Source: Sarcocystis neurona
Taxonomy: Eukaryota; Apicomplexa; Conoidasida; Eucoccidiorida; Sarcocystidae
DNA: 64,000 nt
Assembly (NCBI GenBank): GCA_000727475.1
Contig: KL647293.1
Location: 3,725,056-3,789,055, forward strand
Direction of reading: 5' to 3'
Part shown: one piece after another, positions 45,861-58,608 of the stretch
How the letters are laid out: each line of letters begins with the position of its first letter
Position numbering within the stretch: position 1 is the first letter of the stretch
Notes under the pieces: model-generated
The model's database searches: none
The model's input: only the letters and a program-made list of their open reading frames with translations
What the model was told of the DNA's origin: nothing
Translations under genes and position numbers: made by a program

Positions 45861-48800
45861 ATGAAAGTTCCGTACGCTTTGCCGTCTCCCGGCTTCGAGT
45901 TCCCTCCCCCGGCTGCAAATGCAGCTGCGGCAGCTGCAGCCGCTGCCGCTCTCGCTCGCGGAGGACACCCGTTGGGTGCCGCGAGCAGTGGGGGACCTGC
46001 TGCTGCTGCTGCTTTGCCGAATGCTTCACTGATGGGATTGCCGCCGGGGTGTCTACCTCCCTCTCACTTTGCCCCGGCTTTCCATCCGTTTCATCCTGCT
46101 ACTGTGGCTTTAAATATTCCTGCCGCTGCTGCGTTGCCAGCACCCCTAGCAGCGGCAGCAGCGGCGGCAGCGGCAGCGGCAGCTCCACCTCCGCTCCCCA
46201 AGGCAGCTCCGCCGGCTCCAGTTCTCCCTGCAGCAGCAACATTAGGAGCAGGAGGAGGAGCAGGAGCAACAAGTCCTCTTCCACCTCCAGCTCCCCTGCC
46301 TGTCGCAGCTTCTTCTTCTCCTGCGCCTCCTGCCTCTGCTGCTTCGTCTTCTTCCTCTGCTGCGCCTGCTGGGGCTGCAGCCGCACCAGGAGGACCAGCG
46401 ACTTCACCGCACCAGCACCAGCCGTCTCCCGATGCTTTCACCGGACGAAGCAGCGGTTCACGCGGAGGAGGAGGAAGGCCGATGAAGAGCAGCACGGCAC
46501 CAGCGGACCGAGGAGGAGGGAGCAACAGCAGCGCCGCACGTCATAGTCACGCAGCAGCAGGAGCGGCTCTGCCTCCTTCAAGTAGTAGCAGCAGCAGCGG
46601 AGCGGGTGGAGGAGGAGCAACGGCAGGAGATGATCACAGCGGGGCGCCTTCTTTATCTTCTGGTCCTCCCCACCGTAACCTGTACATCCACAACGTTCCT
46701 AAAGAAGCGACAGAAGAGGATGTGAGGCAGTATTTTTCGCAGTGTGGAGAGGTGGACAACGTGTCTCTGCGGGTCAATCAAAAAGTCGGACCGAATGCTG
46801 TGTATGCTTTTGTCCTTTATAGACGACCAGAAGACGCCAAACGGTGCTTTGAAACTCTCAACGGCTCCACACTTCGTAAGAAACTTTTCCTGTGACATCC
46901 TGCTGCCGCCACCGTAGGGGGCATACGGCAACTGCTTTTACGAAGAAGCGGCTGGTGTCTCACGCTGCAGGGGGGATCACTCTCAGCTGCAGCGCATTGT
47001 CCCTCGGTTAGTGTTGCAATTCCTCCTCATCTTGCTGCCGCTCTTTCGCCTCCTGCTTCCAGTCCTGCTGCTGCTGTTGCTCAGCGTGGTGCACCTCAGC
47101 ATGCTGTTGCTGTTCTCGCTACTTGGGTACCCCCATGTATACAGACGCGTGGGTGCATGTGTTAGAGATGTTCAAAAAACTTCTTGGCCGTCTGCGTAGA
47201 GCAGAATATCCCCGGGTGAAGATTTATCAGTCGAGACGCAATGGGGCAGAAGGGCACGTGTTCGTGCCGTCCGGACGTCTACTGGCACAGGTGGTGGTGG
47301 TCATTTGCCGGTCTCGCTGAGGATGCCTGTCTTGCTGCTGTGGGACGGGGCACTGCTGCTGCCCTGCTGCATGGCTGCTGCTGCTCGTGTTGTGTCGTCG
47401 TTGTAGCTGCTGTTTCTGTCGTGCTGGTGTTGCTGTTGCCACCCTTCTTCACTCGTGGTCATGTGCTGTTGTGTCACTTATCTGCGGGGACGACAACGCT
47501 GCTGCGAGGTGCGTTGTCGCCCCGTTGCGGTTAGTGTTATCGCTGTTCTTCTGGCATTGATCTCGTTGCCGCGGCGCTTGATGAAGCTGCTGCTGTCGTC
47601 GCTGCGGTTGCCGGAACTACACCCATGGGGGGACACACACACACATACACACACACACACACATACACACATACGTAGGTGCCGGCCGGAAGCTACGTTT
47701 ATACGTGCGTGTAGGGGCAGAGCGATTGACGTCTGTTGAGAGATAGCCGCGCTGTGACGCTGCCGTTGTCTTGCAGCCGACATTGCGAAGAATGCTTGTG
47801 CGCGGCTGCCGCCGTTACTTGAGTCCTGCTGCTGTTGCAAGTGTTGCTGCTTCTGTCGCGTGTACTCTTTAGCTGCTGCCTCTGTGGTTGCTTCCGCCTC
47901 TGCTCGGGTACAGCAGCAGCTGCCGCTGCGTTGCGCGGGCGCTTCCTGCTGGTGCGTCGCTGCTTGATCAGCTGTTGCTGCTGCTGGTGCTGCCGCAGCC
48001 GGATTACTGCTGCTTCTCCGCCGCCGCGACAGGCAGCGCTGCAATTTTGATTCTGCTGCCAAGCGTGTATTTGTCCTGCCAGTGTCGGGCGGGACACTGT
48101 TTCTAGGGGGACGGCTGGAAGGGAGGAAATACACCGGTCTTGCGGCAGTATGGCGGTGGTGTCGTGAATTATGCGTCCCTTTACCCACGTGGACGCATGC
48201 AGCAGTGCTTCAACATCTTTACGCCTATAAACGTATGTGTGCAGATATCTGTATATACGAGTGATAGAGAAATGTAGGGAGGCGGAGATTGAGAAAGAGG
48301 GTGCAGTTCTAGATGTGTTGAAGCTTCATGCGTATGTCCCGGGTTCACTATCTGCATGCCATTTCTTCTGCAGAAGCACTGGTGGGGTAGGAGTTGCCTG
48401 CTTACCTGCACTGGCACTTACATAAGTGCGGATCGCCTGCTGCTGGTTTTTCTCAGTCGTAATCTTGCGCGCTCTCCTCTCTATCTTCCTCGCCGTCGAT
48501 GTGTGTACACATGTACCTTTTATAGAGCGGTTTCTCCCGAGGGACCCATGTGATTCGTTCGTACACATGTCTGTGTATATCTCTGTGCGTATCTATACAC
48601 ACGCGCATTTGCCAGGTGTACGCATGAGTTCCTTGTGCTTGCTTGCTGCACGGTTTTCCTGTGATTAGTGGGGCGCTGCATCCGGGTAGAATACCAGCGC
48701 GGACGGACAAACCGCGGCGGCGGAGGAGGAGAGGCGCGGCGCGTTCACGACCCGCAGCAGCAGCGGAGCGGGGGGGGGGAGGACGGTATCACTCGGAGGA

Positions 48801-51800
48801 AGGAAGTGCCCTTTTGCCGCAGCAGCAGAGCTGCTACGCCAGTGGCGCCGGAAGCAACGCGTCCGCAGCAGGAGCAGCAGGCCGGGAAGAAAGAGAGCAC
48901 GGAGGAGGAGGAGGAGCAGCAGGAGAGCGGCAGCAGCAGCAGGAAGAAGCAACTACGGGAGGAGGAGGAGGAAGCGGCGCAGCAGCAGCGACAGCACGCG
49001 AGGGAGGAGGGGGAGGAATGCGAGGGGGCGGCTGGTCGCGCAGCGGCCCCGGAGGAGGGGGTCTTCGGCAGCAGCCGCCCCCCGCAGCAGAAGGCGACAG
49101 GAAGGAGCGCCTGCTTGACAGAGACACGCAGAGACAGCAGTTCTCCGGCGGTGTAAGTTTACTCTATTTGTTTGCTCTGCACACACACCTGTAGAAACGT
49201 CTTGGTGCGTGGGACTGTGCGTCTTTCTGCCGTCTTTTTGTCGATACACACATACACGCATATATATATGTATGTGGGAGGTCGATGGACAGCATGCGTC
49301 TCTTCCTATGTATATATACGTGTAGATAAGGTATGCATGTAGACGCGTCCTATACTACATAGATGTGAGCATATATATACATATATATATATGTATCTAC
49401 ATGTAAATTACGTATGTCCATGTATATATATATATAGAGAGAGAGAGAGTACCTACGTACTTGTATTTGGGAATACAATACATATATGACAAATACGTAT
49501 GTGGGTGTATTGGAATGTCTCTACGTCTATACCCGGGTACGTATAGAGATGTTTATATACGCTGTGTCTGTGCATAAAGGGGGGACTCCACGTCGTTGGC
49601 GGTTATCCGTAGTTATTTGTGTGACATCTTCGTTCCCATACTTACACATTCCTATACATGTAAATATATATAGTGCGTACAATCGTGAACCTTCCGCTTC
49701 TCCCTGCCCACAAATGTACGCCTGAACATCTATATGCCTTCCCCTTTGTATGTCTCCGTGCGCCTTTATGTTATATACGCATATATACATATATAGGGAG
49801 AGATACGTGTAACTCGTTAACGTCTGAGTTGGCTCGCGTCTGTGTGGACGCACGTCTCCAGATGTACGTAGATGCATATATATTCTTCACGCGTATGTCC
49901 ACGCTACGGCGCAGAGGTATTCACGTATATGCTTGCATCGCTATCTCTCTGTCGAAGATGTATATATATGTGTACATTCGACACATGCATGCGTTGCCAG
50001 GCAGTGTGTGCACAGTAGACGTGTCTATAATGTCGTTGTGTCTACGCGCAGATCGTGCAGAGTTATTATACGTGTGTGTGTGTGTGTGTCTGTCTGTCTA
50101 CGTCTCCGTCTCTCGTTTCCCGCTGTATTTCTCTGTGACTATGCATGCGCATATACATGTAGAAGGCAGGTCTTCGTCATCGTACTCGGACGAGCAGACG
50201 TCCAGCTGCACGGGTCTCGTTGCGGCGGTGTTACGGCTTCCCACCCACCACGTGCTGCAGACGCCCCTCGACGTCCGTGCAGATATGTGTCTACAACTGC
50301 GGATGGGTGCAGGCTCCACGTACTGGGTGCACGCCTCTATGTGTCTCTACACATGTATATATTTGTATATACACATACATATACATATATATATATATCA
50401 GCGTGCAACGCGTAAGTCCAAAATACTGCGTCCAAGAGCCTCTTCACACGTATACATATATATATATATATGTACGCATCGTCTTGTGCGCAAGTCGAAA
50501 TTACTGCGTCCAGCGGCGTATTTGTATATACTTGTATGCTGGAAATGCACAAGACAGATAAATAAGCAGATATTGATTACACGCAGGGGGGCAGAGGATC
50601 TAGCTTCCTGCGCGCAAGGGGTATGAGTTTTGTATATCTGTGTGTGTATGTGTGTGCGCCAGGATGAGAAGCGGTCTCGTCTCGACGGAGACAGACACCG
50701 AGACGCCCCATCTTATTCGCAGCAGTCTTATGCTGCAGGTCACCACCACCATCACCGGGGGGAAGTAAGCATCTCTTAGAAAACTCAGGTCCAGATTCTC
50801 GTGTACATATGCGTGATAGAACACAGTTCCACGTTTGTGCACAATATTCTCATACATACATATATATGTGCATACCTATATATATATGAGAGACATTAGA
50901 TGATATGAAATAATTTGTTTTGAGACGTGTGTGTGGTTGGCTTTTTTTTTGTATGCGTCTGTCTCTCCCTGTATCTATACGTCTTACACCCTTGTGTATA
51001 ATATGTGTGTTAACAATAGCACAGCATTCTACAAGTAGAGGCGGAGAGGAGCGTCAATTCCTTTGGGGCCTGCTGCTGCTGCTTGTGCGGCACCTCCTTC
51101 TGCTGTTGGCTTTTGCCTCTCTCTTGCTGCCGGTGTTGCTCGTGGTGACTCGCTCTTCTCTTTGTACGCTGCGCTGCGCTTGCTGCTGGTGCTGCGCGTC
51201 TCTTACCCTCGCGTGTCGCCGTTGCGCTGCTGCTGCTGCTGTAGCTTCTGCTGCTGATGTCGTCCTCTGTACACCTTCCGCTGCTGATGAAGCATTTACT
51301 GCTACTGTTTTTCGCGCTCCTGCTGCTGCTATTGTGTTAGAGTTCTTGCTGCGTCCTCTTCCTCACCCGCTCCTCTGCTGGTACGAGTACCGCGACTACT
51401 TTCCCTCACCGGGTGCTACTTGTGATGCGCGCGTGGCCGTTGCCTCAACTTGCGCTGCCAGTGATTTTGCTCCTGCTGCGCCCACGCTTGCAGCAGCTGC
51501 TGCCGCGGCTGTCACTGCTGCGACTGCCGCTGCTGCTGCATCTCGTGCTGTGCTGCGGGCTCTGTTGCCGCTGCTGGTGCTGTTGCTGCTGTCGATACTG
51601 CCGCAGTCGCGAGGGGATCCCGCACCTTCCTCACGTGATAGGCGGGCGGAGACGTACTACGCCGACAACGCGCACGCACCTACTGCTGCTTCCTGTTCCT
51701 CTTCGTCGTCGCATCGGAGCGCTTTGTTTCCGCGTGGTGGAGGAGGTGGTGGTGCCGTAGGCGCTGTGGCCGGAGACAGAGCAGCAGCAGGAGAAACGTA

Positions 51801-54055
51801 TCGAGACCGGGGGCGAGGGTCAGCAGCGGCAGGGGGGGGGCGGGGGGGGCACGGGGGGGGATCGCCTTCCTTCGCAGCTGCCGGTGGCGGTTCGTGTTTT
51901 TTCACTGGCGACACGGAGCCCTGCGCCCACCGCCAGCCTTTGTACTTGACGCGGTTGCTGCAGCAGCAGAAGCCTCACCTGCGTATCCCCCCGCTTGAAA
52001 GAAGCAGCAGCAACAGTAATAATCTGGCGCCCTCACAACGAGGAGAAAAAAACAAGCTCCACTCCAGCGTGCATGCGTATTCCCCGTCTGCTGGAGCTGC
52101 GCCTCCGCCTGCCGCGGCCGTCTCTTCCTCGTCCTCCACGCGGGGAATGCAGGAGCAGCTGCAGCCTCCCCCGCCCTCTCCGCGGTTGCAGATGCGGCAG
52201 CAGCAGCCGCCGCAGCAACATGGCTTCAAGTCGCTTGGCCACACTGACGCTCTCCAACAGCAGCAGCAACAGCAGCAGCACGAGCAGCAGTCGCGACTAC
52301 CGTCTCCGTTCTCGCCCGTCGGGCCGCCTCCGCCGCTGCTGCAGCAGCAGCAGCACCACCAGCAGCACCTGCAGGAACGAGCAGACGAAGGAGGAGCAGC
52401 AAGAGGAGAAGGAGCAAGCAGCGGCAGCACGTGGACGTGGACCGTCGGCAGAAACGACCGCAAACGCATGCACGTCCACGTCACTCTTCTTCAAGGAGAT
52501 ATGGCACCCTCGCTCATACATGTCGGCTCAAAACAGAGCAAAACTGACACACCAGACGTGCAGAGATGCAGAATCCACAAGTCGATGTCCCTCTGTTCTG
52601 TATCGACATACGCCTCTTATATGACGTATATACCTACCGAGAAGTGCAGACAAGTATATTCACATATATGCAGATATGTATATCTATGTGTTGTCTATGT
52701 CTCTCTGTGTCTGTGTCGACACACGTATATTATATGACGTATAAGCATACCGAGAAATACACCCACGTATACACATATATATGCAAGTGTGTGTATATAG
52801 GTGTGTGTACGTTTCCTGAACGGGCGAGAGTGCATCCCTACACGTAGGGGATATATATTTGTCTGCTTTCCTGCTTCTCGTTGTGTATGTAGATGCACAT
52901 ATGCATATGTAGAGAGGTTTTCTGTATATGTGGAGCAGAGCGAAGTATTCATATATATATACATGCGCAACAAAACACGAAGTCGGTATTGCTTCCAGTT
53001 CGTTACGGTTGGAAAGGGGCCATGGGCGTCCACATATATATACCTCTCATATGTGTATATTTATATATGTGTGTGTCTGCTCGTCTCTGTATCTGCCTGC
53101 AGTATGTGGCGGCAGGTGTGTCTATACGTGGGCGCGTCTGTCTTCCCTTCTGTATGTGTCTATATATTCGTTGTCTCGATCCAGGCATATATTTATGCAT
53201 GTGCGTCTCGGTGTAGACACGGCGCTCTGCTCCCTTTCTCTGCCGCAGTTTCGCATGCCTCCTTGTACGGACTTGCCTGTCGTTACCTCTGCGCGTCCCC
53301 CATGCATGCAGCTCGACACATAAACACGTGCATGCACGTATTTCCGCGGAGATGTGTATGGACGTGGGTCCATATACATGTACAGGTGTATATGGACATG
53401 AGTGTGTGTGACCGTGGGTGTGTCTCCCCCTTCTCCTGTGCTGGTATCTTCTCCCGCGAGCCTGTGACCGTTTTTGCAGGTCTCTCTTCTTCTACGAGGA
53501 AGTGCCTGGATGCAGAGGCCCCTCCCACCTGCATCTCTGTGGAGACGCCTACCTATCTACATATATGCACATACAGAGATTATATATCTATATTTGTGTA
53601 TATACATTGTATGCGTATATGTATGTGTGTGACGATGAATAGGGATGGCCTTCATGTGTTACTGCTGCTGGTTCGTCTGCTGCGACTGCTGTCTTTTCTG
53701 ATGTAGGTTTTGCTGGTGCCTTTGCTTGCATCTGGAGGAGTCTGTGTGTCTCTCGCCCTCTCCCTCCTCGCTACATATGTGCATGTGTGCGTCCAGAAAG
53801 AGTTGCCGGGAATGGCCTGGGTGTGTTGCTGCTGGTTTGTGTGTGCGACTGCTGTTTCTGCGGCTGCTGCAGCTGCCAGGTATTTTGAACGTGAGCCACC
53901 GCAGCGGTTGGGAGGAAGTCGCCGCGAAGCCTGTGCAAGCGGTTGTTGTGATGGAGGCAGCAGCAGCAGATCAGCAGGCGGCCCTTGACGAATACGTCAC
54001 CTACTTCACATCAAAAGAAAGAGTAAAGCTTGCCGTTCTTCCTTCCCAGTACTAA
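45861..54055 (+). CDS. RRM + SPOC-like RNA-binding protein (Spen/FPA-like)
   Basis: Exon 1 (45861-46875) starts at the first in-frame ATG. Its first ~270 residues are Ala/Pro/Ser/Gly runs, and an RRM starts at ~272 with RNP2 NLYIHNVP and RNP1-like AVYAFVLY. A donor (GTAAGA, phase 1) joins exon 2 (48669-49152), whose first residues LGRCIRVEYQRGRTNRGG complete RRM strand 4 and pass into an RGG-like region. Exon 2 must change frame by one base, probably at the G10 run 48770-48779, so that its 3' half (ending QQFSGG, donor GTAAGT) stays in phase with exon 3 (50663-50764, His/Arg-rich, donor GTAAGC). Exon 4 starts at 51607 with Gly, Ser and Gln runs and enters a SPOC-like start (TWTWTVGRNDRKRMHVHV). 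A possible exon follows at 53480. The last (53880-54055) reads DEYVTYFTSKERVKLAVLP, matching the SPOC end in plant FPA. Spen-family proteins act in RNA processing and silencing (family knowledge). The 3' borders of exons 4 and 5, and whether TAA 54053 is the true end, are unresolved. Confidence 0.7.
48770..48779 (+). other. G10 homopolymer at a frame change
   Basis: Ten consecutive G residues lie in exon 2 of the RRM/SPOC gene. Upstream coding (RRM end, RGG-like) and downstream coding (Gly/Arg/Gln-rich, in phase with exon 3) are in different frames. One extra G here would reconcile them. Confidence 0.6.
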
Positions 54056-54812
54056 TCCTGTTGGTGCTCCTGCTGCCGACGCTCTGATCCAGCGACTGCT
54101 GCTGCTGTGGCCGCTGGAGGCGCTGCTATTCCCGCTCCTGCTGCTGCTCTGGCCGCTGCCGCTGCTACTGCTGCTGCTGCTGGGACCACTGCTGCAGCTA
54201 CGAAACCTGCTGCTGCTGCTATACGTGCTGCTATTGCTGCAAGTTCTTTGGCTACTGGTGCTGCTGCCGACCTCGCTGCTGCTACTGCTGTCCTGCTGTT
54301 GCTGTTTCTCTTCATCCAGCTGCTGTCCCTAGTGCTGCTGCCACTGCTGCTTCTGACGGTACTGTTGTTGCTGGTGCTGCTGCTCGCCGTGGTGGTGCTG
54401 CTGTTGTTGTTGACGCTGGCGCTGCTGCTGTAGGCGCCTCTTGTCGCGCTGCGAGCCGTGCCCCTGCTGCAGCCAATTCTCCTCCTGCCGCTGACGGTAG
54501 TTCCGTCTTCCCCTGCTGCCACGGGCATTCTTGCCTCTGCTATGCCGCTTCTTCATTCTCTTGGTGTGCGGCTGCTGCTTGTGTCGCTGCTGCTGCTGCT
54601 GCCGCTGTTCACGTCAGGAGCTGCCGCGTCTACTGCTGCTGCTTGACTTGCTGCTACTTGACTTGCTGCTGCTTGATTTGCTGCACCTTGACCTGCTGCG
54701 GCCTGACCTGCCGCTACTATGCCGTTGCATCCGCGTTTCGCGCCGCCGTGCTGCTGCAGCTTTTTCAGCTGCTGTGCTGCTGCTGCTGCTACTACTGCTA
54801 CTTCTTCCCTAG
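54056..54812. repeat. CTG/GCT-dense tract with unresolved coding
   Basis: On the + strand the Ala-encoding (GCT) frame stays open but switches: an initial PVGAPAADALIQ-like stretch in one frame, a long Ala run in a second (54085-54290), then an Ala/Ser/Val/Pro stretch in a third (54292-54640). The minus strand has a 158-codon ATG frame (54052-54528) rich in Ser and Ala. Stop-free frames are expected in CTG/CAG DNA, so neither strand is proven. An intron, or a coding stretch with indels, are the two main readings. Confidence 0.6.
54641..54715. repeat. 15-bp tandem repeat with a TGA per unit
   Basis: Five diverged units of a TGACTTGCTGCTACT-like motif place TGA at 54644, 54659, 54674, 54689 and 54704, exactly 15 bp apart. 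In another + frame they encode an LLLLD-type pentapeptide. On the minus strand they encode an Ala-Ala-x-Gln-type pentapeptide. Confidence 0.75.
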
Positions 54813-55297
54813 GCTGGCGTGGCGAATATCTCCCCGACGCAGTACATATACTTGGTGCCGCCCCATTGCAACTTGTTTGCCCGTTACCAGCCGCTGCTTT
54901 CCCCCCGCCTGCAACACTCTTCCCACGTGTAAGTCATTATCAGCCGGCACTGCATCTACTTATATCTTGTGTCTGTATTGCCCCTCTCTGTATATGTACC
55001 AAGCGATAATAACATGCATGTGTGTAAGTATACAGCTGCTTCTCCATGTATTATATATATCTGTTTTCTTGCACTTAAACGTGTATGTGCATCTGTGGAA
55101 GAGGACGGCAATTGTACATATACATATATATATATATATGTATATACATGCATACATGTGCTTCTGTGCTACTATGTTACTACATGTGTATACGTGTTGA
55201 CCCCGCTTCTCTCTCTCTACATATATATGTATATATATATGCGTTTTTCCACACTTAGTCGTATATATGTATGTGTGGAAGAGGGCGAGCATTGTAC

Positions 55298-55331
<34 letters not shown>

Positions 55332-55729
55332 GTGTACATGTTGAACCGTCGTCGTAGGTGTACTAATGCGGCTCGGCCCTGCCTTCTTGGGTGCAAAACT
55401 TGTGTTGTACATATGTTTTACTGGTGGAAGCATATCTACCCTGGCTCGAAGAAGTGTGTCTACATCCGTTCTGCGTACATATTTTATGTCCTTCTGTTTA
55501 GACACGTATAAATTTGTTTGTAGGAGTGTGAAGTACCACACTACTTTCATCCGTCCCCTCACAACTTTCTCTCCGTCTGTAGGGACGAAGCTGATCTGTA
55601 CAGAGTCTGTAGATGTGTTGTCCGTCTGTATACATGTATATAGCTGTACATATATATATATATGTACATACGTACACCTACTTTTATACGTGTTTACATG
55701 TATATATGCGTATACATACCTACCTACCT

Positions 55730-55761
<32 letters not shown>

Positions 55762-58608
55762 CCGCTGATTATCCGTGTGATGTGTGTGGCGCTTCGGAGC
55801 TCACGTGACCTTGTCTGGCAGCAGGCTACCTGCTGTGTTCTTATGTACGTGTGAGAGTCCGCCGTGTCTTGAAGTGTCCAGATATATTCGGACGTATCCG
55901 TGGGTATCTGTGGCTTATTATATCTAGGAATGCGTAGAAGTGTTACTGTCTCTATCTCTCTGTCTTTCAGTGTATATATATATATGTATGTTCGTAGAGC
56001 GGGGAAGTGGCTCTCGTGTGTTGGGTTTGAGTCTGCAGTGATGGATTGCACTTTTGCTGCTGCTTCTGGCATTTGTGGGGCAGCAGTTGGCACTCTTTCT
56101 TTCTACGCTGTTGCTGCTGCTGCTGTTCTTCGTGTGCTGCTGCTGCTGCAGGTTGCTGGGTTTGATTGGGCCTCAGCATGCAGCAGCTGCAGGAGGGGGT
56201 GGCAGTTTTGTTCCGGCAGCAGCGGCCCCGGCGTACTCCTCTCACATGGACACGTCTTCTCCTACAGCCGCAGCAGACGCAGCAGCGGCAGGGACTCGCC
56301 GCTCCTCGACTGCAACGCCTGTGGCGGCTGGAAGTAACAGCAACAGCAGCGGCGTGTTGCGAGGCTCGCCTCCTGCCTATGCGTCTGCGCCGTACCTGCA
56401 GAGCAGCAGCACCAGCAACGCGTCCGCTGTGGTCGCTCCTGGGGGAGGACGGGAGTCAGCAGCAAACAGGCACGTGCAGCAGCAGCAGCAGCCCCCTCCT
56501 GGAGGCGGCGCGCTGCTGTTCGGTTTGCAGCAGCAGGAGCAGCAGCAACAGCGACCCCACCACCCGCTCCAGCAGCACTCCCTGCAGCAGCAACAGCAGC
56601 ACGTGCAACAGCCGCAGCAGCACCTCCCGCAGTCCGGACTGGCCATGCCGCCGTTGCTGCTGCATCACAACACCCACCCGGCCCACACCTGCGTGCCGAC
56701 ACCCACCACTTCATTCCCAGGTAAAACTGTCTCTCTTTGTAAATCTCTGTATACACACATACGCATATATATATATATATATTGCCACATTTACTCATAC
56801 ACATATATATATAACGTAATATTAGCATATGGACTCGGACGTACTCTTTGCGTGTGTAGACGTTGAACGACTACACACACACTAAGAGAGGTGTGGTTAT
56901 TACTCTCAATGCTGTCACGTGTATATCTACATTCATTTCCATAGAGGTATATACCTGCATATACATGCATAAATATATTTATGTAGCGACCCCTCTAAAT
57001 ACGCATGTGTATGTAGGTGATAATCATTTAGTACAACATCATCTTTATAGAGAGAGTAATACGTGTAGAACTTCACAACGCACACACTCGTACACGTACA
57101 GAAACACAGAAAACCTGCTCATATCTCTCTTCATATATATAAATATATATATATATATGTAGATAGAGAGAGACGGAGACGGATGCATCACGTTTCGGTA
57201 GCCTCCCCGGTATCTACAAATATTCGTACAGGCCAAGCTGTATTCAACGGGACAGCTGTGCGCAGACAGAGGGAGGCATCTTTCCAATATATACACACGT
57301 GTATATATATGTATATGTATATATACATGTATAAATATCTATACCCACAAAACCTCATACTCTTGTACGCGCATTGTACGTTATATATATATATATGTAT
57401 ATGCTTATGTATAGGTATGTGTATGTACGTATATTCGTAGATATATTTTTATATGCACAAAGCTCGTTTTTCTTGTACGTGCCGTTTACTATACATTTAT
57501 ATATATATGTATACGCGTATGTATAGATATGTGCGTGTACGTATATATATCTGTGTATATGTATATATATGCAATTATTGGGGGGTACGGAAGTTGACTA
57601 TGTTACATAGTTGTTGCTACACATATGTCCATGTATATATATATATGTATAAATTACGGACACATATATATGCGTAGGGGGATCGTCCCTTTAATGGTAC
57701 TAAAGTGCACGTCGTACTTGTCCATATGTCTTTCTATCCTATTTATATGTACAATCCGTATTTAACGAAAAATATTTGCTTCCTTATGAAGTCTTAAAGC
57801 GCTCGGTACTGGACACCGCCACAGCGGTCTCCTTGTTACTTCCACACGCTGTACAAACCTATATGTACCTGCATACATGTGTGTATATATATATACGTAT
57901 ATATTTATGGTTGTTCGTCTCTACTCTCTCTGTATATACACGTATATACACTTGTTACTTCCACATGTTGTACAAACGTATACGGTCGTGTATATACGTA
58001 TACACATATACTTATATATATAATATATATATATATGTATATGTTTGCTCGTGTTCACTCTCTCTCTCTACATATATATATATATATACGAATACATATC
58101 AGGTTGCGACTACGTCAGTTGGAAGGCCACCGTCATTTGCTCTATATCCACGTCATCCCCTGTTACGTACGTAAATCTGGCTAAAGGATTACTTACTGTA
58201 TTTCATTCATCAATATATATATATATGGAAACGCACTTGCCTGTATGCGCCAGTGTCCAGAGGCACTCCTGTATGTCTGCTTGTGTACTTGTGTAGTAGT
58301 AGTAGTAGTAGTACGTATTTTGAACGTCCTGTTTGTATCTTCCTTTCTGCTGACTTTCCCTCGTTCGCTGCTGCCGTTGCTGCTGTTGCTGCTGCGGTTG
58401 CCGGTGGTGGTGCTGCTGCGACTGCTGTTGCTGGGCCTCTGTTGCTGCTGTTGCTGCAGGGGCCGGGAGCAGCAGCAGTGATGGGGGAATGCCCGGAGGA
58501 GCGACTGGGACAGGAAGTGCTGCCACGGAACTTGGGGCGGGAGGAGCAACGGCTAGTTGGATGCAACAGCTCACAAATATGGCGGCATTTCTCGGCGGCA
58601 AGAAATAG
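54813..58608 (+). CDS. Three 3' exons of an Ala/Gln/Gly-rich protein
   Basis: Exon 54813-54928 follows a fine acceptor (CTACTTCTTCCCTAG), encodes GWRGEYLPDAVHILGAAPLQ-like sequence and ends at GTAAGT. Exon 56177-56720 (phase 0; acceptor GGGCCTCAG) encodes Ala, Ser and Gln runs and ends phase 1 at GTAAAA. Exon 58460-58608 (acceptor of CTG repeats ending TTGCTGCAG) is Gly/Ala-rich and ends TASWMQQLTNMAAFLGGKK then TAG. The three junction phases agree, and the last exon's frame, not the longer overlapping one, gives a natural C terminus. The upstream exon must end in phase 1 and was not found. These are most simply the 3' part of the RRM/SPOC gene, reached through the CTG tract, but a separate gene is possible. 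No domain is recognised beyond low complexity. Confidence 0.5.
55735..55760. repeat. (CA)13 microsatellite
   Basis: Uninterrupted CA dinucleotide repeat inside the intron between 54928 and 56177. Confidence 0.95.

Noticed and set aside
47123..47320. Possible exon 2 of the RRM gene
   Set aside because: It has candidate acceptors and donor, but the exon at 48669 completes RRM strand 4 (CIRVEYQRG) in the correct phase and explains the domain far better.
54052..54528. 158-codon minus-strand ATG frame, Ser/Ala-rich
   Set aside because: It lies opposite a CTG tract between exons of a + strand gene. Openness is expected from the repeat and nothing else supports it.
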